A DNA stretch of 64,000 nucleotides from Paraburkholderia acidicola (GCF_002362315.1 NZ_MTZV01000006.1:930001-994000), one strand, 5' to 3'. Counted from the first letter of the stretch, positions 7,892 through 16,045 are shown. Notes: generated by a model from the sequence alone, not told the origin. Numbers and translations: made by a program.

Positions 7892-9643
7892 TCAGGCGCC
7901 GTTCGTCGTGACCGGCGTGATCAGGATCACGATCACCTCGCGCGAACGCTGTGCGTTATAACCGCCACCGAGCAGGAAGTTCGAGGGCGTGAGCGTGCCG
8001 TTCTGGCTACCGTTGTCGACCACGCCTTCGTAGCCGCCGATCACCAGCGTCTGGCCTGACTTCATCGACACGCGTTGCAGGAAATTGCGCGTGTCGACGG
8101 TGGGCAGCTGGATTGACTGCGCGTTGGCGCCGGAGCCGCTGCTGACGGTTACCAATGGCTGCAGTGTCGAAATGTTCGTATAGAACTGCATCATCACCGT
8201 GCCGTCGTCGAGGATGTGCGGCAGCAGCGTGAGGTTGAAGCCGGTCGTCACGGTGCCCGGCGTGAGCGAGGTCTGGCTACCGACATTCGCCGTGTTGGTG
8301 GTCGATACCGATGCCAGATAGGTTGTCATGGTCGCAACCTGCACAGGCACCGGCTGGTCGTTGAGCGTCGTCACCGATGCCGACGTCTTGCGTCGCACGG
8401 TGCCCTGGTCGGACAACGCAGTGATCATCGCGCTGGTCGCGTTCGCACGGCTGTTCGGCGAGATAACCGTAGCCGACAACTGTGAGTTCGCAGCCGACGG
8501 CTTGCTGCCGCTCAGCCCCTGGAACACGTTGTTGCCGAACGTGAACCTCGTGCCAAGCGCCTCGTACACCGCGTTCCAGTTGATGCCGTAGCTGTCGCTG
8601 GCAGACAGCGCAACCGACAGCACCGTAACGTTGACGAGTATCTGCCGGGACAGCACGCGGTTCTGCTGGTCCATGAACTCGCCCACCCGGGCTAGCACGT
8701 CCGGTGTATCGGTCACCGTGATCGAGCCGGTGCCTGGTGACGTCACGACCGAACCAGATGGCGACAACATCGTCTTGATCGTCGCCTGCAGGCCGGTGTA
8801 CACCGACAACAGCGCGTTCATCGTGGTATTGGCCGTGTTATCGGAGGAGACCGACGGTGTCGAACCCGATCCGCCGCTGCTGCCGCCACCCCCGCCTGCA
8901 CTGCCGCTTCCGCCAGATCCGCCGCCGCTCCCGCCACCCGAGCCGCTGCTGCTCGCACCGCTGACTACATTCGCATCGAGCTTCGAATCGCCAGGAATCG
9001 CCGACACCTGATACACACGCGTTTCGGTATAGAAGAATTCGATCGCGCCGTCCGCGTACTTCCAGAACACACCGAAGCGTGCGCTGGCCGCATCGAGCAG
9101 ACCGCGCAAATCGCCATGCGGGTAGACGATATGGACCGACGACAGATCCGACGCCATCGCAGCACCGCGTGCGCCGCCCGTCGACGAACCCTGCATCATC
9201 CCGGCCGGCAGCGGCGGCAAGCCCGGGTAGGCGCCCGTTCCACCGCCTGTCGACGAACCGCCCTGGATGCCTTGCGCCACCGCACTCTCGGTGCCCGGTG
9301 CGACCTTCGCCGGGATGTTCGTCATGCGCGTGATGCGGTCAGCGAACGCACGCAGTGAATCGACGGTGCCGTCGAAGCTGGCCGGTTCGTTGAACACGCC
9401 GGGCAGCGTCGTCGACGCGGAGAGTTTGAGCGTATTGCCCGACAGCCACAGCCCATCGTTCGTGACAACCGAATCGGTATCGTGCTCGCGGTTATCACCA
9501 TGCTGGATGCCATCGAGCAGACGCTGCTGATGCGTCGCATCTATCTGGGCGTCGTGGTGGATGCCCTGGATCAGACCCGTACACCCGGCCAGCATGCAAA
9601 GCGATGCGCCGATAACGGCGGCTTGACGGAGTACGCGCATCAA
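7892..9643 (-). CDS. pilN: Type IVb pilus outer-membrane secretin lipoprotein PilN
   Basis: A 583-residue secretin-family lipoprotein. The signal peptide with lipobox LAGC (Cys at about residue 21) anchors it to the outer membrane. N-domains include VHIVYPHGDLRGLLDAASARFGVFW split around residue 180. A Gly/Ser linker of about 40 residues follows, then an N1/N3-like motif (TVTDTPDVLARVGEFM) and the secretin core with the late signature near MKSGQTLVIGGYEG. It should form the gated outer-membrane channel for the pilus. Its ATG overlaps the pilL stop by 4 nt (ATGA), so no pilM lies between them, unlike the R64 order. The Gly/Ser run is nucleotide-repetitive (8870-8960). Confidence 0.9.
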   Translation of the reverse strand: MMRVLRQAAVIGASLCMLAGCTGLIQGIHHDAQIDATHQQRLLDGIQHGDNREHDTDSVVTNDGLWLSGNTLKLSASTTLPGVFNEPASFDGTVDSLRAFADRITRMTNIPAKVAPGTESAVAQGIQGGSSTGGGTGAYPGLPPLPAGMMQGSSTGGARGAAMASDLSSVHIVYPHGDLRGLLDAASARFGVFWKYADGAIEFFYTETRVYQVSAIPGDSKLDANVVSGASSSGSGGGSGGGSGGSGSAGGGGGSSGGSGSTPSVSSDNTANTTMNALLSVYTGLQATIKTMLSPSGSVVTSPGTGSITVTDTPDVLARVGEFMDQQNRVLSRQILVNVTVLSVALSASDSYGINWNAVYEALGTRFTFGNNVFQGLSGSKPSAANSQLSATVISPNSRANATSAMITALSDQGTVRRKTSASVTTLNDQPVPVQVATMTTYLASVSTTNTANVGSQTSLTPGTVTTGFNLTLLPHILDDGTVMMQFYTNISTLQPLVTVSSGSGANAQSIQLPTVDTRNFLQRVSMKSGQTLVIGGYEGVVDNGSQNGTLTPSNFLLGGGYNAQRSREVIVILITPVTTNGA

Positions 9644-10695
9644 CCTGCTCCCTTCGCGGTAACACGCAGCACGTGATTACCCTTGTACAAGATTGCCTGG
9701 ATCGGTACCTCCGAATGACTCAGCGCCTCGACGACTGAATTCAATGCCTGTTCGAAGGTGCCCTGGATAGTCGCGGCTGCATCGATCGAGAAGTCGGTCG
9801 GCACCGCCCAGATGAATTGCCACCCTGCCTCGCGTGACCAGCGCGCGAGCGCGTTACGTACCGAGCCGTCGGATTGCCGCAGGTCCCAGGTCATGAGGCC
9901 GGTATCACTCGTCGGGCTCACCGTGCCCTGCGTTGGGATGCTGGTGGGAGCGAGCAGTTGCGTAGCCGCAGGCGCGATCGTGGGTGCCATGCCTGTCGTC
10001 GAATTCGATACGGCGACGTTCAGCGGCATTGCTTGCGGCGAAGGGGGAAGTGAAGACGCAGGCGTAGATGCAACGATACGCATCGGCGCCGGCGCAGGCG
10101 CCGCAACGGGCAGTTGCCGTGCGCGCGGCGCGGGCGCCAGTGCCGCCATATAAACCGGGTTTGCCGGCGTACTGGTTGCAACAGGATGGGCAACCGGAAT
10201 CGCAACGAGTGCGGCCGCAGAATCATCGGCACGCGGCGCCGTGTTGCTCGTGCTATCGGCGCGCGGCGGAACCGGCAGCGGCGCCGCACTGGCCGTAGCG
10301 AGCGTTTGAGCCGCGGGCAATGTCTGCCCCGGCATCGGTGCAACCGCAGTCACCGTCACCAGATGAAGATCGGTGTTGACGTGTGCCTGCAGTGAAGGAT
10401 TGCCCGCGAGTATTTCGTTCAGCGCCGCCACGAACGATTCACCGCCGTGCCAGCTCACGGGCACATCGGCCCACGCACCGGCGTTTGGCACATTGACGCC
10501 ATAGCTGGACGGCACGATACGCTCGAGTGCACGCAACAGCGGCACACCATGACCGCCCGCCTTGACCGTATCGCCGCCCGAATACCGGCTGCCATCGACA
10601 ATCACCTGCGGGTCCGACGCAACCGCATCAACGCTCGCGGTCGAGGCACAGCAGAAAGAGAGCCCCACCCACACACCTGCCGTTAGCTTTCGCAT
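9640..10695 (-). CDS. pilL: PilL-like / TcpQ-domain pilus protein
   Basis: A 351-residue exported protein opening the pil operon. An N-terminal signal sequence (MRKLTAGVWVGLSFCCAST) is followed by a domain resembling the PilL N-terminus (GHGVPLLRALERIVPSSYGVNV and SFVAALNEILAGNPSLQAHV). A long Pro/Ala/Thr-rich linker (about residues 125-260) leads to a C-terminal TcpQ-type domain (DGSVRNALARWSREAGWQF, VQAL-like end). TcpQ proteins help localise the secretin, so it likely serves PilN. ATG 10695 is chosen as the start of the signal peptide. The Cys pair FCCAS might act as a lipobox, but its context is weak. Confidence 0.78.
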   Translation of the reverse strand: MRKLTAGVWVGLSFCCASTASVDAVASDPQVIVDGSRYSGGDTVKAGGHGVPLLRALERIVPSSYGVNVPNAGAWADVPVSWHGGESFVAALNEILAGNPSLQAHVNTDLHLVTVTAVAPMPGQTLPAAQTLATASAAPLPVPPRADSTSNTAPRADDSAAALVAIPVAHPVATSTPANPVYMAALAPAPRARQLPVAAPAPAPMRIVASTPASSLPPSPQAMPLNVAVSNSTTGMAPTIAPAATQLLAPTSIPTQGTVSPTSDTGLMTWDLRQSDGSVRNALARWSREAGWQFIWAVPTDFSIDAAATIQGTFEQALNSVVEALSHSEVPIQAILYKGNHVLRVTAKGAG

Positions 10696-11305
10696 ACCGT
10701 CTTCGCCTTCTCTATTGCTTTCATCGTCGTGCGAGTTCTGCGAACACAGGTCTCCCTGGCCGCCCAATCGCCATGCGCTCTCTCATGTATGTTCTTGACG
10801 CGCCCCGTCGTGCGGAACTGCGCCGGTTTCATTCCGCAAGGAAGCCGCTATGCGGAATGAATATTGATGAATTTCCACGCCCCGTCCGGCTTCATTCGAT
10901 GCCACGCCGCCAGACGTCGACGCTTCGGCAACACACTCACCACCCAGACATCAGGTTCGCAAATGCATGCCCTGCGTCAAAGATCCCCGCTTGCTGACAC
11001 TTTGAAAGCTAAAACCAGAGGCCAGATTGGCATCTTCGCCGAGTTTACGACAAGTCAGTAAGATTCTTTAATAAAAATATTAATGGTTTACGAGCGAGCC
11101 ACACGAATATTAGTCATAAAAATATGCTGAACCCATAGTTTGAGACCAGGTCCGCGTCGCCAGGGTCTCACTTCTCACGTCGATGCACGGCCGGAGGACT
11201 GCTTGCGACGACACAATTGCTGCCGAAATCCGCGCTCCATCCACGCCGGTAAATCGAATAAAAAAGCAGAAGTAACCGCAGGTAAGGACATACAGCCACG
11301 TACCT
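10696..11305. other. 610-bp non-coding region upstream of pilL
   Basis: No convincing gene is seen here. The part next to pilL (10696-10900) should hold the pil operon promoter and contains a perfect dyad at 10828-10861. The part at 10960-11140 is clearly AT-richer than its surroundings (for example TTTAATAAAAATATTAATGG near 11068), as often seen for horizontally acquired or silenced promoters. No PIP box was found on the minus strand. Confidence 0.6.
10828..10861. promoter_or_regulatory. Perfect 11-bp inverted repeat upstream of pilL
   Basis: TTCATTCCGCA (10828-10838) and TGCGGAATGAA (10851-10861) are exact inverted repeats separated by 12 nt. A third half-site TGCGGAA lies at 10811-10817. 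The element is about 135-165 bp before pilL, a reasonable distance for an activator or repressor site. The binding protein is unknown; a small stem-loop is the alternative. Confidence 0.5.
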
Positions 11306-12433
11306 TTACGTCGCGTCGGACATCACGACGTTCACCGTCTTGCTGGTATCCCCTGCGAGTCCCATCGAGGCCGCGTCGTCGGTCGGATACTGGTAGGCAT
11401 GGATCGCATCGCCGTCGCCCGCCGTGCGGCCATCGGACAACGTCACCGTCATGTTCTCCGCGTTGCCGGCAAAATCCTTGTTGCCATCGACCTTGCTGAT
11501 GTCGGGATTCCCGGCGCCCGCTGCCTGTCCGTTTCCGGCACCGCCGTCCTCGTAGAGCACTTCGTCCGGATGCGTATTGCCGTTCGCGTCCGACGGCGAA
11601 ATGCGCACGCCGATATCGCCCGAGCCCGCGGTGAAGGTTCCGGTCTGACCGGGTGCGAGCGTCATCGTCGCCTTGTTCGCACCCTGCACGGAGTAGGTGA
11701 ACGACTCGGTGCGGTTCGTGTTGTTGGTTACGTTGAAGGTCTTGTCGTTGCCGGTGCCGGTGTTCATCGTTTGCGTCGATGCCGAACTGACGCCGTTCAC
11801 CGCGCCGGCCTGCGCAACACCGCCGGCATTGTTCGTCAGCCCCGGTGCGGAGCTGGGCGATCCGCCTGGCGGATTCGACGCGGGCGGCGGCGGGTTGCTG
11901 GAGCCGGACGGAGCTCCACTGGGCGACCCGCCTGGAGGATTCGACGGCGGCGGCGGGTTGCTGGAGCCTGATGGAGCACCACCAGGCGCACCACCAGGCG
12001 CGGACTGCGCGGACTGCGGATTGGTATTGAAGTTGGACGGCGATCCACCACCTCCTCCACCAACACCCTGTGGCGACGACATGCTGCCATCGTCCGACCC
12101 CGGCAAGATATTCTGAAACGCCGCGATCAGCTCCTGAATGATCTGCTCGATCTGCTGCATGCTGAGACCGCCGGTCGAACCGTTGCCCGATGCTGGATCG
12201 ATCGAGTTAGCCGGGGACGTATTGAAGTTCGACGGAGCGCTGCTGGACCCTGTACCCTGCGCGGGTGAAATGTCATTGCTGTCCGATGCGGACAGCAGAC
12301 TCTGACACGCCGCGAGCAGCTCTTCGATGATCTGCTCGATCTGCTGCGTGCTCAGACCGCCATTCGAACTGCCGCCCGTCACCGAATCGAGCGGGTTGAG
12401 CGCGTAGTTATTCTGAATGCTCAGGCCTGTCAT
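11306..12433 (-). CDS. Harpin-like type III secreted protein with unknown C-terminal domain
   Basis: A 375-residue acidic Gly/Ser/Pro-rich protein with one Cys. The N-terminal part has a duplicated ~50-residue module: GGLSTQQIEQIIEELLAACQ then a Ser/Gly spacer ending SNFNTSP, repeated as GGLSMQQIEQIIQELIAAFQ ending SNFNTNP. A Pro/Gly repeat section (SGSSNPPPP ... NPPGGSPSGAP, two copies) follows. The C-terminal ~140 residues form a separate domain rich in Thr/Asn/Gly/Asp (FTYSVQGANKATMTLAPGQ, VLYEDGGAGNGQAAGAGNPD). The short amphipathic helix plus Gly-rich body matches harpins of the PopA/HpaG/HrpN type. ATG 12433 follows GGGAG by about 5 nt. A perfect PIP box lies 102-126 nt upstream. There is no Sec signal. 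I do not recognise the C-terminal domain. Confidence 0.7.
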   Translation of the reverse strand: MTGLSIQNNYALNPLDSVTGGSSNGGLSTQQIEQIIEELLAACQSLLSASDSNDISPAQGTGSSSAPSNFNTSPANSIDPASGNGSTGGLSMQQIEQIIQELIAAFQNILPGSDDGSMSSPQGVGGGGGGSPSNFNTNPQSAQSAPGGAPGGAPSGSSNPPPPSNPPGGSPSGAPSGSSNPPPPASNPPGGSPSSAPGLTNNAGGVAQAGAVNGVSSASTQTMNTGTGNDKTFNVTNNTNRTESFTYSVQGANKATMTLAPGQTGTFTAGSGDIGVRISPSDANGNTHPDEVLYEDGGAGNGQAAGAGNPDISKVDGNKDFAGNAENMTVTLSDGRTAGDGDAIHAYQYPTDDAASMGLAGDTSKTVNVVMSDAT

Positions 12434-12497
12434 GATCACTCCCATCCGTCTGTAAGTATCGAGGTGTCCGGTCTGCACGACACACCTGGTACGTTCA

Positions 12498-12559
12498 AAT
12501 GTACGGTGGGAAATGTTCGCGCATACGACTCGACGCGAAACCACGACGCGCTGCGCGAA
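12498..12559 (-). promoter_or_regulatory. PIP box and -10 element for the harpin-like gene at 11306-12433
   Basis: On the minus strand TTCGC (12559-12555), 15 nt, TTCGC (12539-12535) is a perfect plant-inducible-promoter box. After 31 nt it is followed by TACATT (12503-12498), matching the YANNNT -10 consensus. This is the site bound by HrpX (Xanthomonas) or HrpB (hrpII box, Ralstonia). The predicted 5' leader is about 60 nt. Confidence 0.88.
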
Positions 12560-12599
12560 GACTCGAACATTGCGATGAATCGGCTACCCGATGCGGTGC

Positions 12600-12661
12600 T
12601 TCGCATTTCGGCGTCTGCTTTCGCAATGTAATGAACCTTGCCGGTGCATTGCCACTACATT
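12600..12661 (+). promoter_or_regulatory. PIP box and -10 element for the 12754-13475 operon
   Basis: TTCGC (12600-12604), 15 nt, TTCGC (12620-12624) on the plus strand is a second perfect PIP box. TACATT follows at 12656-12661 after 31 nt. It is back-to-back with the minus-strand PIP box (12535-12559), only 40 nt apart, so one activator could switch on both directions. Confidence 0.88.
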
Positions 12662-12753
12662 GAATACGGGATCGACGATTGGCAGGTTCCCACTCACGCT
12701 TCCCGCACCTTCTTCGGGAAATGACTTCTCACCTCGATCAAGAGGAACACGAA

Positions 12754-13077
12754 ATGAGCATCTTAGGAAAAATTGGTGGGGCCCTTGAACACGCCGTTTC
12801 GAGCACGGTCGGCGAGATCGGTAAAGATATCGGCGGTGTTTTCAACGGTGTCAAAAAAGTTGCGTCGGGTGTCGGCGATCTCGCAAAAGGTGCGTTGACG
12901 CTGAACCCCAAAGAGATGAAAGACGGCGCGGTCAATGTCGGCAAAGGCGCCTTTGGAACCGTGACGAGCGGCCTGTCGCTGACACCCGAAGCGCTCGCGT
13001 CCAGTGCAGGGCTCAACCTTCTGAAAGGCGGGGTGGACGAGCTCAAGGGTCACGACGGCAACAGCGCAAACGGCTGA
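12754..13077 (+). CDS. Small PIP-box-controlled protein, candidate T3SS substrate or accessory factor
   Basis: A 107-residue protein I do not recognise. It is Gly/Ala/Ser/Lys-rich, has no Cys or Trp, and shows amphipathic repeats (GKIGGALEHAVSSTVGEIGK, VKKVASGVGDLAKGALTLNP, GKGAFGTVTSGLSLTP). It lacks a Sec signal. ATG 12754 is chosen over 12679 because GAGGA lies 8 nt upstream and the PIP-box -10 (12656-12661) gives a sensible leader. It is followed 8 bp later by an HrpB1/HrpK-like gene, so both are probably one hrp-regulated unit. It could be a secreted helper, a translocator-like amphipathic protein or a pilus-associated factor; none is proven. Confidence 0.65.
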   Translation: MSILGKIGGALEHAVSSTVGEIGKDIGGVFNGVKKVASGVGDLAKGALTLNPKEMKDGAVNVGKGAFGTVTSGLSLTPEALASSAGLNLLKGGVDELKGHDGNSANG

Positions 13078-13085
13078 GCGACGAC

Positions 13086-13475
13086 ATGGATATCGCCGAA
13101 ACACACCGCGCAACCGATGCGGCTTCGATGGGCCAGGTTGTCGCCGACTCCATCATCGAAAACCGGCTCGACGAAGCGGAAGCGCTCCTTCAGGAGCTGA
13201 ACGAGGCCTATCCGGAGACGCGCAACAAGCTGGTTTTTCCGGTGATGATCGCGATTCAGCGTGGGCTCGCTACCGAGGCATGGCAACTCGTCAACGGATT
13301 GCCAGACGATCAGTGCGCAGAACTGAAAGCACTGTGTCTGCGGCAGATGAACGACCCGAGCTGGTATGGCTATGCGGAATCGTGTGTGGATCACTCCGAT
13401 CCGAACATACGCAGCGCCATGCGCAATCTGCTCGACCGCTCCGAAGCTGATGACATTCACCCGTTTTACCGCTGA
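13086..13475 (+). CDS. HrpB1/HrpK-family type III secretion protein
   Basis: A 129-residue protein with the helical repeat pattern of the HrpB1_HrpK family: ENRLDEAEALLQELNEAYPE, then VMIAIQRGLATEAWQLVNGLP, then ELKALCLRQMNDPSWYGYAE, each a pair of helices in TPR-like fashion. Family members are small cytoplasmic proteins encoded in Hrp type III clusters of Ralstonia, Xanthomonas and Burkholderia, with poorly defined roles in secretion. The gene lies 8 bp after the small PIP-box-led gene and shares its promoter. Identification is by pattern recognition; a generic TPR chaperone (SycD-like) is the alternative. Confidence 0.6.
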   Translation: MDIAETHRATDAASMGQVVADSIIENRLDEAEALLQELNEAYPETRNKLVFPVMIAIQRGLATEAWQLVNGLPDDQCAELKALCLRQMNDPSWYGYAESCVDHSDPNIRSAMRNLLDRSEADDIHPFYR

Positions 13476-13774
13476 ACCACAGGCGGCTAGTCGCACTATC
13501 CGGAGCGCCGCGATACGCGATTAGCCTGCCTCACGCCTTCATACCTCAATCGCTCATCGCAATCGATGACGCGCCGCAAAATAAATAAAAAATTCTCTGC
13601 TTCCCTTTCTCCAATATGCCACCTGAATGCACGGTGTCATTGCCCGCCTTATCCGTTACCGCCGATTAAAAGTCGCTATCCCGACAATGTCTAAATCCGA
13701 TTGGTAAGTGGGCATTGCGTTCAATAGGATCTGCTGGGTCATCCGCCGCCCCCCACAATCAGCAGGAGACGATC

Positions 13775-15307
13775 ATGGCTACATCAGCCAGGCACCCACT
13801 CAGGTATCTTCCGGCAGCACTCATCGTTGCATTCACATCGACTTCGTTCGCAGCCAACCTCACACGTGACAATGGCTCGCCCGTTGGCGACAACCAGAAT
13901 TCACAGACCGCCGGACCCGCTGGTCCGGTTGTGCTGCAAGACTCGCAACTGATCGAAAAGCTGCAACGCTTCGATCGCGAACGCATCCCCGAACGTGTCG
14001 TACACGCGCGCGGCACCGGCGCCTTCGGCGAGTTCGTCGCCGACACCGACATCTCCGATCTGACGAAGGCGCAAGTGTTCACGCCCGGTGCGCACACGCC
14101 TGTTTTCGTGCGCTTTTCCACGGTGATGGGCTATCGCGGATCACCGGAGCAGGCACGCGATCCGCGTGGTTTCGCGACCAAGTTCTATACGCAGCAAGGC
14201 AACTGGGATCTGGTTGGTATCAACTGGCCGATCTTCTTCATTCGCGATGCAATCAAGTTCCCTGACTTCGTTCACGCGAACAAACCGAGCGCCGTCACCG
14301 GTGTCCAGGACGCGAACCTTGCATTCGATTTCTTCGCGCATACGCCCGAAGCGACCAGCATGCTCACCCATCTGTACACCGTTCAGGGCATGCCCGATTC
14401 GTACCGGCACATGGATGGTTTTGGCGTTCATGCGTTCAAGTTCGTGAATGCAAAAGGCGAAGTCCATTACGTGAAATTCCACTGGAAAAGCGTCCAGGGC
14501 ATTCACGGAATCCGGCCTCAGGACATTCCGACATCCATTGGAAAAGACTGGAATCTGATGTCGAACGATCTGTATACGGCATTGAAAAACGGCGATTATC
14601 CGAAATGGGATTTGACGATCCAGGTGCTGAAGCCCGACGAACTCGCGCAGTTCGACTATGACGCGCTCGACGATACGAAGATCTGGTCGACGGTACCCGA
14701 GCGCAAGATCGGCACGCTGACGCTGAACCGCGTGCCGGACAACTACTTCCAGACCACCGAGGAATCGGCATTCGCGCCATCGCGCATGGTGCCGGGCATC
14801 GAGCCGTCGGAAGACCGCATGCTGCAGGGGCGGCTCTTTTCGTATGCGGACACGCAGATCTACCGGATCGGCACGAACTACAACGAACTGCCGATCAACC
14901 GTCCGCTCGCCACGGTCACGAACAACAATCAGGACGGTCTGATGAACTTCGGTGACCGCAAAGGCGATGTGAACTACGAGCCGTCCGGCATCGCCGAACT
15001 CGCGCAAGATCCGCAGTACAAGTACGTGCAAACGCCGCTTGCCGGCACGACGCAACAGCAGGCGATCCACAAGACGCTGAATTTCCGTCAGGCCGGCGAG
15101 TACTACCGGTCGCTGTCCGCGCAAGACAAGGGCGACCTGGTCACGGCGCTCTCCACCGATCTGAACCATGTGACGAACGAGACCAACAAGTACACGATGC
15201 TCTCGTACTTCTACAAGGCGGATGTGGACTATGGGACACGCCTGGCGGCCGCTACGCACGCCGATGTTTCGCGTGTCGCGGCGCAGGCTGCGAAGCTGAG
15301 CGACTGA
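13775..15307 (+). CDS. katB: Periplasmic clade-3 catalase KatB
   Basis: A 510-residue haem catalase that splits hydrogen peroxide. The catalytic His is at about residue 77 (RVVHARGTGAFGEF), the distal Asn at about 150 (WDLVGINWPIFFIRD), and the haem-ligand Tyr at about 357 (RLFSYADTQ). An N-terminal Sec signal (YLPAALIVAFTSTSFAAN) points to the periplasm. The length is that of small-subunit catalases. ATG 13775 is preceded by AGGAGACGATC, a good ribosome site; the upstream frame from 13715 lacks one. An ankyrin lipoprotein follows 126 bp later, reproducing the katB-ankB pairing known from Pseudomonas. The gene sits between T3SS-type loci, where it may protect against a host oxidative burst (inference). 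No PIP box is seen upstream. Confidence 0.92.
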   Translation: MATSARHPLRYLPAALIVAFTSTSFAANLTRDNGSPVGDNQNSQTAGPAGPVVLQDSQLIEKLQRFDRERIPERVVHARGTGAFGEFVADTDISDLTKAQVFTPGAHTPVFVRFSTVMGYRGSPEQARDPRGFATKFYTQQGNWDLVGINWPIFFIRDAIKFPDFVHANKPSAVTGVQDANLAFDFFAHTPEATSMLTHLYTVQGMPDSYRHMDGFGVHAFKFVNAKGEVHYVKFHWKSVQGIHGIRPQDIPTSIGKDWNLMSNDLYTALKNGDYPKWDLTIQVLKPDELAQFDYDALDDTKIWSTVPERKIGTLTLNRVPDNYFQTTEESAFAPSRMVPGIEPSEDRMLQGRLFSYADTQIYRIGTNYNELPINRPLATVTNNNQDGLMNFGDRKGDVNYEPSGIAELAQDPQYKYVQTPLAGTTQQQAIHKTLNFRQAGEYYRSLSAQDKGDLVTALSTDLNHVTNETNKYTMLSYFYKADVDYGTRLAAATHADVSRVAAQAAKLSD

Positions 15308-15433
15308 CGCACCGTTTCCTGCGATCGTCGTAACCGTTGTTGAGTGGTTGAGTTGTTATCCCAGCGGGCCGGCGCCGTTCGATTGATCGGGCGTCAGGCG
15401 CCGGCCCGCGGCATTTTGCAAGAGAGCGTTGCC

Positions 15434-16045
15434 ATGCAACCCCACACCCGACTCAAGCTCGCGGCGGCCTGCGCTGTCGCGTGTATCGCCTTCGCGGCCG
15501 GTTGCCGCTCGACACCGGAACTCGTCGCGCCACCGCAAGGCACGCCGATAGCGAATCTTCACCAGTACGACGAACAATGGTTCGCTGCGGCACGCCTCGG
15601 CAGGATCGATATTCTTAAGGCGTTGCTCGACGCGGGCTATCCGATCGACAGCACGACCGACGCCGGCTATACCGCGTTGATCCTCTCCGCATACGACGCC
15701 CAGCCGGCCGCGCTCGACTTCCTGATTCAGGCCGGCGCGAACCCGTGTCTCGGCGACAAGCACGGCAACACCGCGCTGATGGGCGCACTCTTCAAAGGCG
15801 AACAGCCAATCGCCCAGCGCCTGATGGCAACGCATTGCGATATCGATCAGACCAACAACGCAGGCGAGACCGCCCTATCGTTTGCAGCACTGTTCGGACG
15901 TCTGACGCTGCTGCCCGAACTGGTATCGCGCGGTGCGAATCCAGATCACACCGATGCACACGGTGGTACCGCACTACAGATGGCCGAGGCGCAAGGCAAT
16001 CGCGCGGCCGCTAACGCATTGAGAAAAGTCGGCGCCAGCCACTGA
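15434..16045 (+). CDS. ankB: Ankyrin-repeat lipoprotein AnkB-like
   Basis: A 203-residue protein with a lipoprotein signal (ACAVACIAFAAGC, Cys at about 24) and about four ankyrin repeats. Examples are EQWFAAARLGRIDILKALLD, DAGYTALILSAYDAQPAALD, KHGNTALMGALFKGEQPIAQ and NAGETALSFAALFGRLTLLP. In Pseudomonas aeruginosa AnkB is encoded after katB and is needed for full KatB activity, so a periplasmic scaffold or haem/peroxide-protection role is likely. The start at 15434 is chosen as the start of the signal peptide, with GAGAG upstream; the frame from 15344 adds a non-hydrophobic extension. Confidence 0.88.
   Translation: MQPHTRLKLAAACAVACIAFAAGCRSTPELVAPPQGTPIANLHQYDEQWFAAARLGRIDILKALLDAGYPIDSTTDAGYTALILSAYDAQPAALDFLIQAGANPCLGDKHGNTALMGALFKGEQPIAQRLMATHCDIDQTNNAGETALSFAALFGRLTLLPELVSRGANPDHTDAHGGTALQMAEAQGNRAAANALRKVGASH

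Noticed and set aside
8870..8960. Gly/Ser nucleotide repeat in pilN as a CRISPR or mobile element
   Set aside because: It is in-frame coding for a flexible linker; no spacer structure.
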